A stretch of 64,000 nucleotides of DNA from Deltaproteobacteria bacterium (GTDB taxonomy: Bacteria > Desulfobacterota > Desulfobacteria > Desulfobacterales > Desulfosarcinaceae). The notes under the pieces were generated by a model. That model saw only the letters and a list, made by a program, of their open reading frames with translations, made no database searches and was not told the origin of the DNA. Shown one piece after another: positions 8,239-16,677 of this stretch; position 1 is the stretch's first letter; each line of letters begins with the position of its first letter. The DNA lies in assembly GCA_021824175.1 (NCBI GenBank), contig JAKALP010000024.1, positions 18,517-82,516 of the forward strand, read 5' to 3'. The translations under genes and the position numbers were made by a program.

Positions 8239-10204
8239 CTTTTCCACCTTTTTTTACATCCGCCGCTACGACCTCTTTGACTTGATCATCCCGGCCAAGA
8301 GGACGCTGTGATTCCGTGATGCGGGCATAGCACAGATCGGGTTCCACCCGGACTACTTCCAGTTTGGCTACAGTTTTGGGAGTGCTTTTCAACACTTTTC
8401 CCCGGTAGACTTCTTCCTTGCCCGGCTCTATGGCTTCAAAGGCGGCCCCAGGAGTGACGCCCTGTTTGCGACCCAAATTGATCATGGCCTCCTTGCCCTC
8501 GACCCGCACCACATAGCCTTGCAAGGGATACTTCTCTATGACGGTCTGCAGAATGGATCGATTCAGGCTAAACATCTCCCGTTCCAAATCAGCGGTAGCC
8601 CCAAGCCGGTAATTGATGGTTTTGGCAATGGCTGATGTTTCGGTGTCAATAAAACGCAGGTTCAGCATGGTGCTGTCTGGAAGATAAAGAATGGTTCCCG
8701 TACCGATCAACTTGGCGGAGAGCAGTTTACCCAACTTCAGGGCCGTTTCCGGGTCGGCCAATTCCGACGATCCCAGATTGAGTTCAGAGAGCAGCCTTTC
8801 CATGACCGCTCGCTCCACCACCTGGAGACGCCCCGAAGCATTGAGCAGTTCTCCCAACCGCGTGGCCAGAACCATGGCCAGCCCATCGCGCGAAGAAAGC
8901 CCACCCTTTTCCTGAATATCAACGAAAGTGAGCACCAGGGGGCGCGAGGTCCAGCCATCTTCGACCGCCGTCGGCGGCTGGGCTTTTTGGCTTTTGTAGC
9001 GTTCAACTAAATCTTTGACCAGTTGATCCATGCGTGCTTTGCCGGCAGTATCGGCTTGCAGGGCCAGCATCTGCTCGGCTTTGCGGGCCAGCACGGTGGC
9101 GATGGTATCGTTCTGATCCAGGGTCTGGGCTTGCCGGTATTCGGCTAAAGCTTTGGTCCACAGTCCTTCCTTTTCGTAGGTCACTCCTTTGTTGGAGGTG
9201 GGCTCAATGTAATACGGGTCCAAGGCTACGGATTGATCAAAAAATTTGCGGGCCTGATTATAGTCACCCCCCTGGGCATACATGCGGCCCAGTTGGTTGT
9301 AAGCCTCCGCTTTCTGAAACACCGGCGCCTCGGTCTGGGTAGCGGCCTTTTGATAAGCAGCGGTTGCGGCCTTGCGATCGCCTTTGGCGGCCAGCACGTC
9401 ACCTTTGATTTTTTGGGCCACTACTCGTTCGGGAGCCTTTTTCGTAACCGCATCTGCCAAAGCCAAGGCTTGCTCACTCTGGCCTTCGCGGGCCAGCACG
9501 GCGGCCTGCCCCTCTTGACCGATGACGGCTTTAGAACCGCCGGCCGCGGCAATCTGATCAAATGTATGCCTGGCTTCTTCGGTTTTGCCTTGGGCCAAAG
9601 CCGCGTACCCCTGCACAGCCCTGGCCTCGATGTTGGCCGGATTGGCATCAGCCGCCGATGCAGCCAAAGCCTGGGCCATCTGGGGCTGGCCGCGATGGAT
9701 CTGGCGCTCGGCCAGCCGCACCAGCATCATCTCGATGGTTTCACCGCCGCCCTGAAAATGATCGATGATCTCCAAACCCGGTCCCAGGGTGCAGACAACG
9801 GGCAGGATGGTGCGTGCGTTGTACTTCTCGCTCACCTGCGATTTATCCAGAAGGATAGGAAACTGCAATTGGGCTTTCTGATTGAACCGCTGGACCACTT
9901 CACTGCTGGATCGTGTGATGCCCCAGATGGTCAACTGTTTATCCTCATATTTGCGTAACAAACGGTCGAGCACCAGCAGACCTCCCTGGCTGGCATCCGA
10001 ACCAGCATCAAAGAAGTAGAGCACTGTCATTTGTCGCCCCTTGATTTCACTAAGCGTATAGGATCGGCCGTAAACATCAGAAAGTGTAAATCCGGGGGCG
10101 TTTTGCCCAACCTGAATGTCTCCCGCCGCGCCACCGGTTATCATCAGATTGAAAAAAAACAGAACTAATAGAGTCCGCCAAAGAGCGTGCAACGGTTGTC
10201 TCAT
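8228..10204 (-). CDS. exported redoxin-TPR-CsgG fusion protein
   Basis: A 658-aa exported protein with an unusual three-part architecture. After a signal peptide (MRQPLHALWRTLLVLFFFNL) comes a peroxiredoxin/thioredoxin-like domain (residues about 30-150: GQNAPGFTLSDVYGRSYTL, MTVLYFFDAGSDASQGG). The active-site cysteines expected after the FF are absent (DAGSDAS), so it is probably not a redox enzyme. Residues about 165-400 carry TPR helices (YNQLGRMYAQGGDYNQARKF). Residues about 420-550 are a CsgG-like domain (VLTFVDIQEKGGLSSRDGLA, QVVERAVMERLLSELNLGSS). The last 90 residues look like a small beta-barrel. An open frame extends upstream to 10441 through the tRNA, but AAGGAGG sits 9 bases before the ATG at 10204, which decides the start. 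It overlaps the CsgG-like lipoprotein downstream. Confidence 0.8.
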   Translation of the reverse strand: MRQPLHALWRTLLVLFFFNLMITGGAAGDIQVGQNAPGFTLSDVYGRSYTLSEIKGRQMTVLYFFDAGSDASQGGLLVLDRLLRKYEDKQLTIWGITRSSSEVVQRFNQKAQLQFPILLDKSQVSEKYNARTILPVVCTLGPGLEIIDHFQGGGETIEMMLVRLAERQIHRGQPQMAQALAASAADANPANIEARAVQGYAALAQGKTEEARHTFDQIAAAGGSKAVIGQEGQAAVLAREGQSEQALALADAVTKKAPERVVAQKIKGDVLAAKGDRKAATAAYQKAATQTEAPVFQKAEAYNQLGRMYAQGGDYNQARKFFDQSVALDPYYIEPTSNKGVTYEKEGLWTKALAEYRQAQTLDQNDTIATVLARKAEQMLALQADTAGKARMDQLVKDLVERYKSQKAQPPTAVEDGWTSRPLVLTFVDIQEKGGLSSRDGLAMVLATRLGELLNASGRLQVVERAVMERLLSELNLGSSELADPETALKLGKLLSAKLIGTGTILYLPDSTMLNLRFIDTETSAIAKTINYRLGATADLEREMFSLNRSILQTVIEKYPLQGYVVRVEGKEAMINLGRKQGVTPGAAFEAIEPGKEEVYRGKVLKSTPKTVAKLEVVRVEPDLCYARITESQRPLGRDDQVKEVVAADVKKGGKDGQ

Positions 10205-10349
10205 TGCCGTCATCCTCCTTGTTGTTATGTCAAATATGATTGGAGAGCCGGAAGTGGGCCAATGCTTGAAAAAATATAATCGGTTGTAATGGTATTGTAA
10301 AGATTGAATATTATATAGAATCCAATGCCGGTAGGCCTGACCGGCAAAG

Positions 10350-10381
10350 AAAAAAGCCTGCCGTGGTATCACGGCAGGCTT
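10350..10381 (-). terminator. rho-independent terminator after tRNA-Met
   Basis: A perfect 12-bp stem (AAGCCTGCCGTG / CACGGCAGGCTT, 10354-10365 and 10370-10381) with a 4-base loop and, on the minus strand, a run of T. It lies just downstream of the minus-strand tRNA. A second inverted repeat TGCCGGT / ACCGGCA (10326-10346) follows. Confidence 0.9.
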
Positions 10382-10390
10382 GAATTCATC

Positions 10391-10467
10391 TGGTGGCGAT
10401 GCAGGGACTTGAACCCCGGACACTGCGGATATGAGCCGCATGCTCTAACCAGCTGAGCTACATCGCC
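10391..10467 (-). tRNA. tRNA-Met (CAT)
   Basis: A complete 77-nt tRNA on the minus strand including an encoded CCA. The acceptor stem is GGCGATG / CATCGCC. The D-arm has GCTCAGCTGGTTAGAGC. The anticodon stem TGCGG / CCGCA encloses the loop CTCATAT with anticodon CAT, and the T-loop is GTTCAAG. The G1-C72 pair rules out the initiator. It is most likely elongator tRNA-Met; a lysidine-modified tRNA-Ile2 cannot be excluded from the anticodon alone. Transcribed independently of the flanking genes, with its own terminator. Confidence 0.9.
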
Positions 10468-10561
10468 AGGTAGTGCCCTTTGGCCCCCCTTGTGAAGTCA
10501 GACCAAATGACGAACGGCTCTCTTAACAGCTCCCCAGCCGATAGTCAACTGGAAATATCCT

Positions 10562-13423
10562 CTATTGGCCGGGGGTTGAGCTAACTATTTCAACCGCAAA
10601 CTCGTCCAATTGATCCATTGGTGGCAGCTCGGAGAAGACCACCATGAACGGGATGCTTTGCCCTGGCCGGGCGCTGCCGGCGGTTTCCTGGGGCTGAGCT
10701 GCTGCATTTAACCGTTGCTTGATTTCAGCAATGGGCAGCGAGGCCAAATCCTGATCATTGATCATGATGCCGGCATAGCTATACTCAGTCTTGGCGATCA
10801 CCTTACCCTTGGTGAACAATCGGCCTTGCATACGAATATTGTTGCGAGACATATTGTAACCATTACGAACTTTTCCGGTGATAATAAACAGCCGCCCCGC
10901 CTGGCTGTTTTCAATAAACTTACTGTTGATATCCAGTGTCGCCAGTTTAATGGTGCCGGAAGGGTCCTTGGGTTTGGGGTTGAGATAATCGTTGATATAG
11001 GGAATTTCTATACCCCTCTTGGGCGCCTCAATAACCACTCCATAACCTATTGCGCCCAATAAAACGAGGACAAGCAAAAAGACCAAGGCTTTGCTGCTTT
11101 TTTTCTTCTTGGGCTTAAATGGCTTTGGTCGACTGGGCGTGTATGTCTCAGCAACCGCCGCACTTTCCATGGTTTCTTCGGCTTCCAGATCACGTGCCGA
11201 TGGGGCAGGTTTCATGAGACCCGCTGTTGTGCGTCCGGTGGTCGTGGCAACTGAGGCCGAGGTTGCATCTTCTTCTACCTGGAATTCCAGCTCAATATCC
11301 CCAGAGGAGATGACGTCGGATTTCTTCGCCGCCGCTGGTTCTTCAACAATATCGCTCAGATCGGACAGATCCAATTCGCCGCTTTCCGCATCGACGGTGT
11401 CGCCGGCTCCGGATTTTGGTCCTGCACTCTCGATTTCAAGCTCAAGATCCAGCTCTTCTTCCTTATGGTCCTTGGAGGCTGCCATAGGAACCTCTTCGAC
11501 AGCTTTAGGAGCAGCCGCAGCGGAATCAAAAGTGGAGTCCAGCTCCAGTTCCTGTTCTTCCTTTTCCTCGGCTTCGTCCGCCGTTGAAGTGTCCGCTTGA
11601 TCGATGGCGGTTTCGATTTCCGCCAGATCAATTTCACTCGCGCCGCCCAAGGCGACTTCGGGCTGTTTGGCTTTGGCCGGCTCAGCGGGCTTCTCAGGCT
11701 GGGCTTCTCCGCCAAGCATTTGCTCAATATCCGAAAGATCGATCTCTTCTTCTTTGGAGATATCCTCTTTTTGTGCCTGCTTCTCTTTGGCGGGCTTTTG
11801 CGCCGCGGGTTTGGCGGCTACAGGTTGTTCCTCCAACTCCATATCCAGATCAAGGCTGAGATCTTCAATTTCTTTCTCAGCGGGCTTAGCCTTGGCCGCT
11901 TTGATTGTTGCGGGTTTCTCTTCATCCAAATCAAGATCCAAATCTTCCAGCTCCGAAACCGCATCGGCCCCAACCTTCGTCGCGCCGGCGGTCTCTTCAT
12001 CACCACCGCCCATAAGCGTATCCAAACCCGTCAAATCCAGTTCTTCTTCCTCAGCGTCCTTGTCTTTTGCTTCTTTTGCGGATTTTGCGGGTGGCGTATC
12101 ATCAATTTCCAGCTCGAAGTCATCTTTGAAATCAATATCTTCATCCAGGCTCAGGCCAAGATCTTCCTCCCCAGTCTCCTCCTCGCCGCCGATGAGGGTG
12201 TCCAAACCAGCCAAATCCAACTCATCATCCAGTGCTTCTTCTTTCCCTTTTGCTTTGGGCGCTCCTTTGGCGGGTGTCTTTTCAAGTTCCAAATCAAATT
12301 CATCGTCAAGCGTAAGACCGGCTTCTGCTTTCCCAGGTTTTTGGCCATCACCCATCAGAGTATCCAAATCGCTTAAATCCAATTCCTCATCCTTGGGTGC
12401 CTTGGTTTTTGCGACCGGCGCGGCCTTGGCCTTCGGCTTATCAGGCTGGATCTCAAAATCATCCGCCAGGCTTAATTCAACCTCTTCCTTGGCTTCGGGT
12501 TCCGTCTCTTTGTCATCCACTGACAAATCAAAATCCAAGTCCAGCTCATCCGAGGCCGTCTCCAACGCTTTTTCCGTGATTTCCTTGACATCCTCGCTGA
12601 TAGGGATGGGTTCTTCCAAACCGAAGTCAAGATTTTCGGAGAGACTTAGTTCCGGCTCTTCTCCACCTAAATCTTCTTTCTTGGCGCCGCCGTCTAGATC
12701 AAAATCAAGGTCTTCCAATCCGAGATCATCCACGGCTGGGGCTTTGCCGGAGGCTTTGGCCTTGCCACTGTCTTCTCCTTCAGGCTCCAGTTCTAAGCCT
12801 TCAAGCACCGACTCCAAATCATCCTCCAGGGAGGGATTCGCAATATCGTCGGCAGATTTGATGGCGGCTTCAGCATCGGCGATGGCGGGCGTCAGATCCG
12901 AATCTTCCTCTGCTTCGACAACCGGCGCTTCGTCATCGATTTCAAAATCCATATCCAGCTCGATGTCCTCGGTCTCTTTTTTCCCGGCATCAGCTTTGGC
13001 TTTTGATTCGACGGCCGGGGTTTCCAGAGCCGCTTCAAAATCCAATTCGAGGTCTTTGTCCGTTGTCTCAACTTCCGCGATGGCGGGTTCGGGTTCAACG
13101 GCCGGCCTCGGCGGTGTTTTAGCTGGAGCTGTAAGTACGTCCGTATCCCCTTGCAGAATCGCATCCAACTCCGCCAAATCGATTCCTTCCAGGGCCTTTT
13201 CCTTGGGCGGAGCAACGGCCGCGGCAACCGGGTTCATATCGGCGGTCATGGGGGCAATAGGCGCCGTAGCAGCCTGCCGCGGCACCGCAGCCAGCGCGGG
13301 AGTTACCGGAACCGCGATAAATTTATGCCGGCATTGAGAACACCTCACTTTGGACCCCGTGGGTTTAAGCAATCTTTCATCCAGACGGTACGTGGTGTTG
13401 CATTCCTGGCAAGTAATAAACAT
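10562..13423 (-). CDS. zinc-ribbon / DUF3426 membrane protein with long acidic repeat region
   Basis: A 953-aa single-pass membrane protein. Residues 1-36 are an MJ0042-type zinc ribbon (FITCQECNTTYRLDERLLKP then VRCSQCRHKF) with four Cys. Residues about 80-720 are a strongly acidic, Lys/Ala-punctuated low-complexity region carrying about seven copies of a [DE]ELDLxxLDTLMGG-like motif (for example EEELDLTGLDTLMGG, EEIDLSDIEQMLGG, SEIDLAEIETAID) and D/E-L tracts with a loose period. A Lys-rich stretch (PFKPKKKKSSK) precedes one transmembrane helix (ALVFLLVLVLLGAIGYGVVI). The last about 140 residues form a DUF3426 domain (KLATLDINSKFI, RLFIITGKVRNGYNM). Start is at an AAGGTGGG site. Such proteins occur widely in Desulfobacterota but their function is unknown. 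The hpt gene lies just upstream, ending 12 bases before this start. Confidence 0.85.
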   Translation of the reverse strand: MFITCQECNTTYRLDERLLKPTGSKVRCSQCRHKFIAVPVTPALAAVPRQAATAPIAPMTADMNPVAAAVAPPKEKALEGIDLAELDAILQGDTDVLTAPAKTPPRPAVEPEPAIAEVETTDKDLELDFEAALETPAVESKAKADAGKKETEDIELDMDFEIDDEAPVVEAEEDSDLTPAIADAEAAIKSADDIANPSLEDDLESVLEGLELEPEGEDSGKAKASGKAPAVDDLGLEDLDFDLDGGAKKEDLGGEEPELSLSENLDFGLEEPIPISEDVKEITEKALETASDELDLDFDLSVDDKETEPEAKEEVELSLADDFEIQPDKPKAKAAPVAKTKAPKDEELDLSDLDTLMGDGQKPGKAEAGLTLDDEFDLELEKTPAKGAPKAKGKEEALDDELDLAGLDTLIGGEEETGEEDLGLSLDEDIDFKDDFELEIDDTPPAKSAKEAKDKDAEEEELDLTGLDTLMGGGDEETAGATKVGADAVSELEDLDLDLDEEKPATIKAAKAKPAEKEIEDLSLDLDMELEEQPVAAKPAAQKPAKEKQAQKEDISKEEEIDLSDIEQMLGGEAQPEKPAEPAKAKQPEVALGGASEIDLAEIETAIDQADTSTADEAEEKEEQELELDSTFDSAAAAPKAVEEVPMAASKDHKEEELDLELEIESAGPKSGAGDTVDAESGELDLSDLSDIVEEPAAAKKSDVISSGDIELEFQVEEDATSASVATTTGRTTAGLMKPAPSARDLEAEETMESAAVAETYTPSRPKPFKPKKKKSSKALVFLLVLVLLGAIGYGVVIEAPKRGIEIPYINDYLNPKPKDPSGTIKLATLDINSKFIENSQAGRLFIITGKVRNGYNMSRNNIRMQGRLFTKGKVIAKTEYSYAGIMINDQDLASLPIAEIKQRLNAAAQPQETAGSARPGQSIPFMVVFSELPPMDQLDEFAVEIVSSTPGQ

Positions 13424-13435
13424 GGCCCACCTTCA

Positions 13436-13960
13436 TTAATTAAAATTCAAATTATAGATTCCCGGCAGATGTCTGTAGGCTTCGGCGTAATCCAAACCGT
13501 AGCCGACCAGAAAGCCTTCTTTCAATGTATGGCAAACATAATCCGCTTGAATATCTACCTGGCGCCGCTCCAGCTTGTCAATGAACACACAAGTCTTCAC
13601 TGACCTGGGCTGCATGGAGCTCAAATGCTTTTTTAAAAATGCCAACGTCAACCCTGAGTCCAGAATATCTTCCACGATGATGACATCCTTACCAGCGACA
13701 TTGAGCTCAACATCTTTAAGAAGCCCCACGGAACCGCATGATTGGTTTTTGCTGCCGTAGCTGGCCACGCGGATGAAATCGATGGCCAGACATTTTACCT
13801 CCACACGGCGTATTAAGTCCGCTAGAAAGACGAAAGCGCCTTTCAGCACACCAATCATCACCAAATCTGCATCTCTGTAATCAGTAGAAATTTGTCGGGC
13901 GAGCTCGTCGACCCTCCGGGCAATGGCATCTGAACTTAAGACGGGTGTCAAATCTGGCAT
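13436..13960 (-). CDS. hpt: hypoxanthine phosphoribosyltransferase
   Basis: A 174-aa purine-salvage enzyme that converts hypoxanthine or guanine plus PRPP to IMP or GMP. The PRPP-binding motif VIIVEDILDSGLTLAFLKKH is intact, as are the N-terminal LVMIGVLKGAFVFLADLIRR and the purine-pocket region (DYVCHTLKEGFLVGYGLDYA). Length is typical for bacterial Hpt. A longer frame begins with TTG at 14041, but the family-length start is the ATG at 13960 (MPDLTPVLSSDAI), although its ribosome site is weak. It lies 12 bases upstream of the zinc-ribbon protein and is probably co-transcribed with it. Confidence 0.9.
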   Translation of the reverse strand: MPDLTPVLSSDAIARRVDELARQISTDYRDADLVMIGVLKGAFVFLADLIRRVEVKCLAIDFIRVASYGSKNQSCGSVGLLKDVELNVAGKDVIIVEDILDSGLTLAFLKKHLSSMQPRSVKTCVFIDKLERRQVDIQADYVCHTLKEGFLVGYGLDYAEAYRHLPGIYNLNFN

Positions 13961-14157
13961 TGTGTCTCTAATAATAGAGAGATCGAAGGTTCTTGTTACA
14001 TTTTCAAAAGGCGCAAAGGATGCTCCGTCTCCCTCTTTCAACCCCCAAAAAGACTCATAAAAAATAGACTTGCTGCGTGCTATTCAGTGTGCGCTGCTCA
14101 ATACGGCTAAGCAAATAGCTACATGAACATAGCACTCTTGTCAATAAATTTAATTCC

Positions 14158-15069
14158 TTACAGACCAGTGAGGGCTAATTGCTCAATGAGCTTTTTCTGC
14201 TCGGCAGTCAGTTTTTGAGGCATGGCGACCTGAACCATGACATAAAGATCACCGCGACCACTGCCTTGCATGTGGGGCAGGCCCAAGCCTGAGAGACGCA
14301 TCTTGGTTTTATGACGGGTGCCAGGTGGGATTTTGAGTGTCATTTCCTTGCCGTCGATGGTGGGTACGGCAATCTGAGTACCGAACAACGCTTGGGTGAG
14401 CTTGATCTCCCGATTAATGGTCAAATCGTGGTTCTCCGCGACGAACTGCGCATCGTCGACCACGATCGATTTGATGTACAAATCCCCGGCCGGTCCGCCA
14501 TACGGGCTGGGCTCTCCCTTACCGGCCAGACGCAGTTTTTTCCCATGGATCATTCCCTTGGGAATTTTAACATTGATCGTCTCCGTCCTCCCCTGGTGCT
14601 GGAAAGTAACGGTTTTGTTGCAGCCTGTAGCCACCTCCTGCAATGTCAGCGGCAATTCATACACCAGATCCGATCCTTTAGGCGCGGCCTGATGGCTTTG
14701 ACGGCCACCAAATGGAGAGCCCCCACCGAAGGTAAAGCGGAATCCGCCGTCACCAGTGGAAAAGCCGCGACCTCCAAAGCCAAACTCCCGGAAAATGTCG
14801 CCGAAGTCGAAGTTGCGGAATATGTCTTCCTGACTGAAGCGCTGATGAAAATCGGCCGACCCGTAAGTGTCGTACTGTTTGCGTTTTTCTTCGTCGCTGA
14901 GAACCGCGTACGCCTCGCTGATCTTCTTGAATTTCTCTTCAGCGTCCTTGTCATTCTTTGCATGATCCGGGTGGTATTTCATGGCCAGCTTCCGGTAGGC
15001 CTTTTTGATGTCAGCGCTGCTGGCGCCTTTGTCAACTCCCAGGACTTTATAGTAATCGGTTTCCGCCAT
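14158..15069 (-). CDS. cbpA: CbpA-like DnaJ-class co-chaperone
   Basis: A 303-aa class-B J-domain protein. The J-domain (residues 5-70) has the HPD motif ([20 protein letters not shown]), followed by a Gly/Phe-rich linker ([20 protein letters not shown]) and a DnaJ C-terminal domain ([27 protein letters not shown]-like [20 protein letters not shown]). No CxxCxGxG zinc-finger repeats are present, so it belongs to the CbpA/DjlA-like class rather than canonical DnaJ. It stimulates DnaK ATPase and may bind curved DNA. It ends about 200 bases upstream of hpt on the same strand, and may be transcribed alone. Confidence 0.88.
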   Translation of the reverse strand: MAETDYYKVLGVDKGASSADIKKAYRKLAMKYHPDHAKNDKDAEEKFKKISEAYAVLSDEEKRKQYDTYGSADFHQRFSQEDIFRNFDFGDIFREFGFGGRGFSTGDGGFRFTFGGGSPFGGRQSHQAAPKGSDLVYELPLTLQEVATGCNKTVTFQHQGRTETINVKIPKGMIHGKKLRLAGKGEPSPYGGPAGDLYIKSIVVDDAQFVAENHDLTINREIKLTQALFGTQIAVPTIDGKEMTLKIPPGTRHKTKMRLSGLGLPHMQGSGRGDLYVMVQVAMPQKLTAEQKKLIEQLALTGL

Positions 15070-15238
15070 GTCTAAATCCGCTCCGTTTCTTTACTCTCAT
15101 TGCCTCCAGAACAGCTAAGCCCTGAAGGGCAAATTTAATATGCTGAAAGAATAAGAATTTGAACCTTTTCAGTCAAGCAAGACCTCCACGGCCGCTCGCC
15201 AAGACCCCACGTGAAAGGTAAGGACCACATTGTGTGCC

Positions 15239-16036
15239 TCACCGCTTTTGCAATCGATCCAGACGTAATCGCTGGCGTTCGTCGAACAAACGCCGGGCGG
15301 CCAGCCACACCGCGGATACCGTTCCCAAACCAGTGCCACCGGCGATCAGGAACATGATCATGATCTGGTATTTGACAGCCTCCATGGGGGGATTGCCGCC
15401 CAGAATCTGACCGGTCATCATGCCGGGCAGACTGACCAGGCCAGCTGCCATCATGGAATTGATGATGGGGATCAAGCCGGCGCGAACGCTTTCGGTGCGC
15501 ATGGACTCAATGGCCTTGTGCCAGGGTTCTCCCAGCATGAGGCGCTGTTCGATCACTGTCCGTTGATCCCAGGCCGCTGTGGTCAGACGGTCCATACCCA
15601 CGGAAATGCCATTCATAGTGTTGCCCAGCAGCATTCCCAGCAACGGGATCGCATACTGCGGTTCAAACCATGGCGTTGGACTAATAATCACCGTCAGGGT
15701 CAATATGGTTACGGCAAAGCTGGACACGAACATGGAGAGTGTCCCCAGACCAAAAGCCCATCCCCCTTTCAAATAGCGTTTTTGACGCCCCGAAATTTCC
15801 CGGCCGGCCGCCAGCAGCATGACGCAGGCCACCAATGTCATCCACCCCCAGTGGACATTGCTGAACAACGCCTTGAGCACCAAACCCACCAGCAACAACT
15901 GCACGGTCGTGCGCACGGCGGCAATGATGAGCTGACGTTCCAGGCCAAAGTGCATGCCCCTGGAGATCACTACCAAAATCAAAACTAAGCCGGCGGCCAG
16001 CCCCAGATCCAAAGGTGTCAACAGTACCAATGTCAT
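15239..16036 (-). CDS. fetB: FetB-type ABC transporter permease (UPF0014)
   Basis: A 265-aa inner-membrane permease of the FetB/UPF0014 family. About seven hydrophobic segments are evident (LGLAAGLVLILVVISRGMHF, TVQLLLVGLVLKALF, MTLVACVMLLAAGREISG). The family signatures IPLLGMLLGNTMNGISVGMD, SVRAGLIPIINSMMAAGLVS and LPGMMTGQILGGNPPMEAVK are clear. In E. coli FetAB exports or balances iron. The ATG at 16036 overlaps the fetA stop by 4 bases (ATGA), so the two are translationally coupled; an upstream in-frame extension to 16129 lies within fetA. The family substrate assignment (iron versus another metal) cannot be told from sequence. Confidence 0.85.
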   Translation of the reverse strand: MTLVLLTPLDLGLAAGLVLILVVISRGMHFGLERQLIIAAVRTTVQLLLVGLVLKALFSNVHWGWMTLVACVMLLAAGREISGRQKRYLKGGWAFGLGTLSMFVSSFAVTILTLTVIISPTPWFEPQYAIPLLGMLLGNTMNGISVGMDRLTTAAWDQRTVIEQRLMLGEPWHKAIESMRTESVRAGLIPIINSMMAAGLVSLPGMMTGQILGGNPPMEAVKYQIMIMFLIAGGTGLGTVSAVWLAARRLFDERQRLRLDRLQKR

Positions 16037-16677
16037 GGCGCTTTCTCCGGGCCGGCCGAGGAAATGGCGCTGTGGGTGGGTTGTGCTTCGACCAAATGAT
16101 GATCTTTCAATGTGAGAATAGGATGGCACCAGCGTTTGAGTTGGCCTAAATCGTGGCTCACCCAGAGGATGGCCGGCCGATGGGTTTCACGGTATTGACT
16201 GAGAAGAGATTCCACCCGCTCGGTGTTTTCACTGTCCAGATTGGCCGTGGGCTCATCCAGCAACAATACCCTGGGTTGATGAACCAGCAACCGCAACAAG
16301 GCCAGCCTTTGGCGCTCGCCGCTGGACAGATGGTTGATTTGCCAACCTAAAGTTTGGGGTCCAAACCCGAGCTGTTCCAATCCATCAGGAGCTCGCTGGC
16401 CAAAATGCTCGCCCACGGTATCAAACCACCAGGCGCTTTCGGCCGGCAACAGCCCCACTTGCCGCCGCCACTGGGGCGCGGGCATATGGTTGGCTTCCAT
16501 GCCATCCAGGAACATTGACCCTTCATAGGGTTCCAGATCCGCTACGGCTCTTAAAAACAGCGACTTGCCGGTGCCCGAAGGACCGGTGATTCCCAGGCTT
16601 TGGCCGGCCACCACTTCCAACTGGAGGTTATGCACGGCCCGGCAACTAAAATCCCGCAGCTCAAGCCCGCTGCTCAT
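16033..16677 (-). CDS. fetA: FetA-type ABC transporter ATPase
   Basis: A 214-aa ABC ATPase that partners FetB. Walker A is [13 protein letters not shown], the signature motif is [15 protein letters not shown], Walker B is [20 protein letters not shown], and the switch His is WVSHD. The start at 16677 ([10 protein letters not shown]) overlaps the end of mnmG by 17 bases; a longer in-frame start at 16710 lies deeper in mnmG. It is coupled to fetB by an ATGA overlap. The order mnmG-fetA-fetB suggests transcription from the mnmG promoter. Confidence 0.85.
   Translation of the reverse strand: MSSGLELRDFSCRAVHNLQLEVVAGQSLGITGPSGTGKSLFLRAVADLEPYEGSMFLDGMEANHMPAPQWRRQVGLLPAESAWWFDTVGEHFGQRAPDGLEQLGFGPQTLGWQINHLSSGERQRLALLRLLVHQPRVLLLDEPTANLDSENTERVESLLSQYRETHRPAILWVSHDLGQLKRWCHPILTLKDHHLVEAQPTHSAISSAGPEKAP

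Noticed and set aside
10205..10441. N-terminal extension of the redoxin-TPR-CsgG gene
   Set aside because: It runs through the tRNA and terminator; a consensus AAGGAGG 9 bases before 10204 marks the real start.
11604..13337. Long 577-aa plus-strand frame rich in Ser
   Set aside because: It is antisense to the acidic repeat protein. Its Ser-rich composition is the mirror of Asp/Glu codons, and it has no ribosome site or family features.
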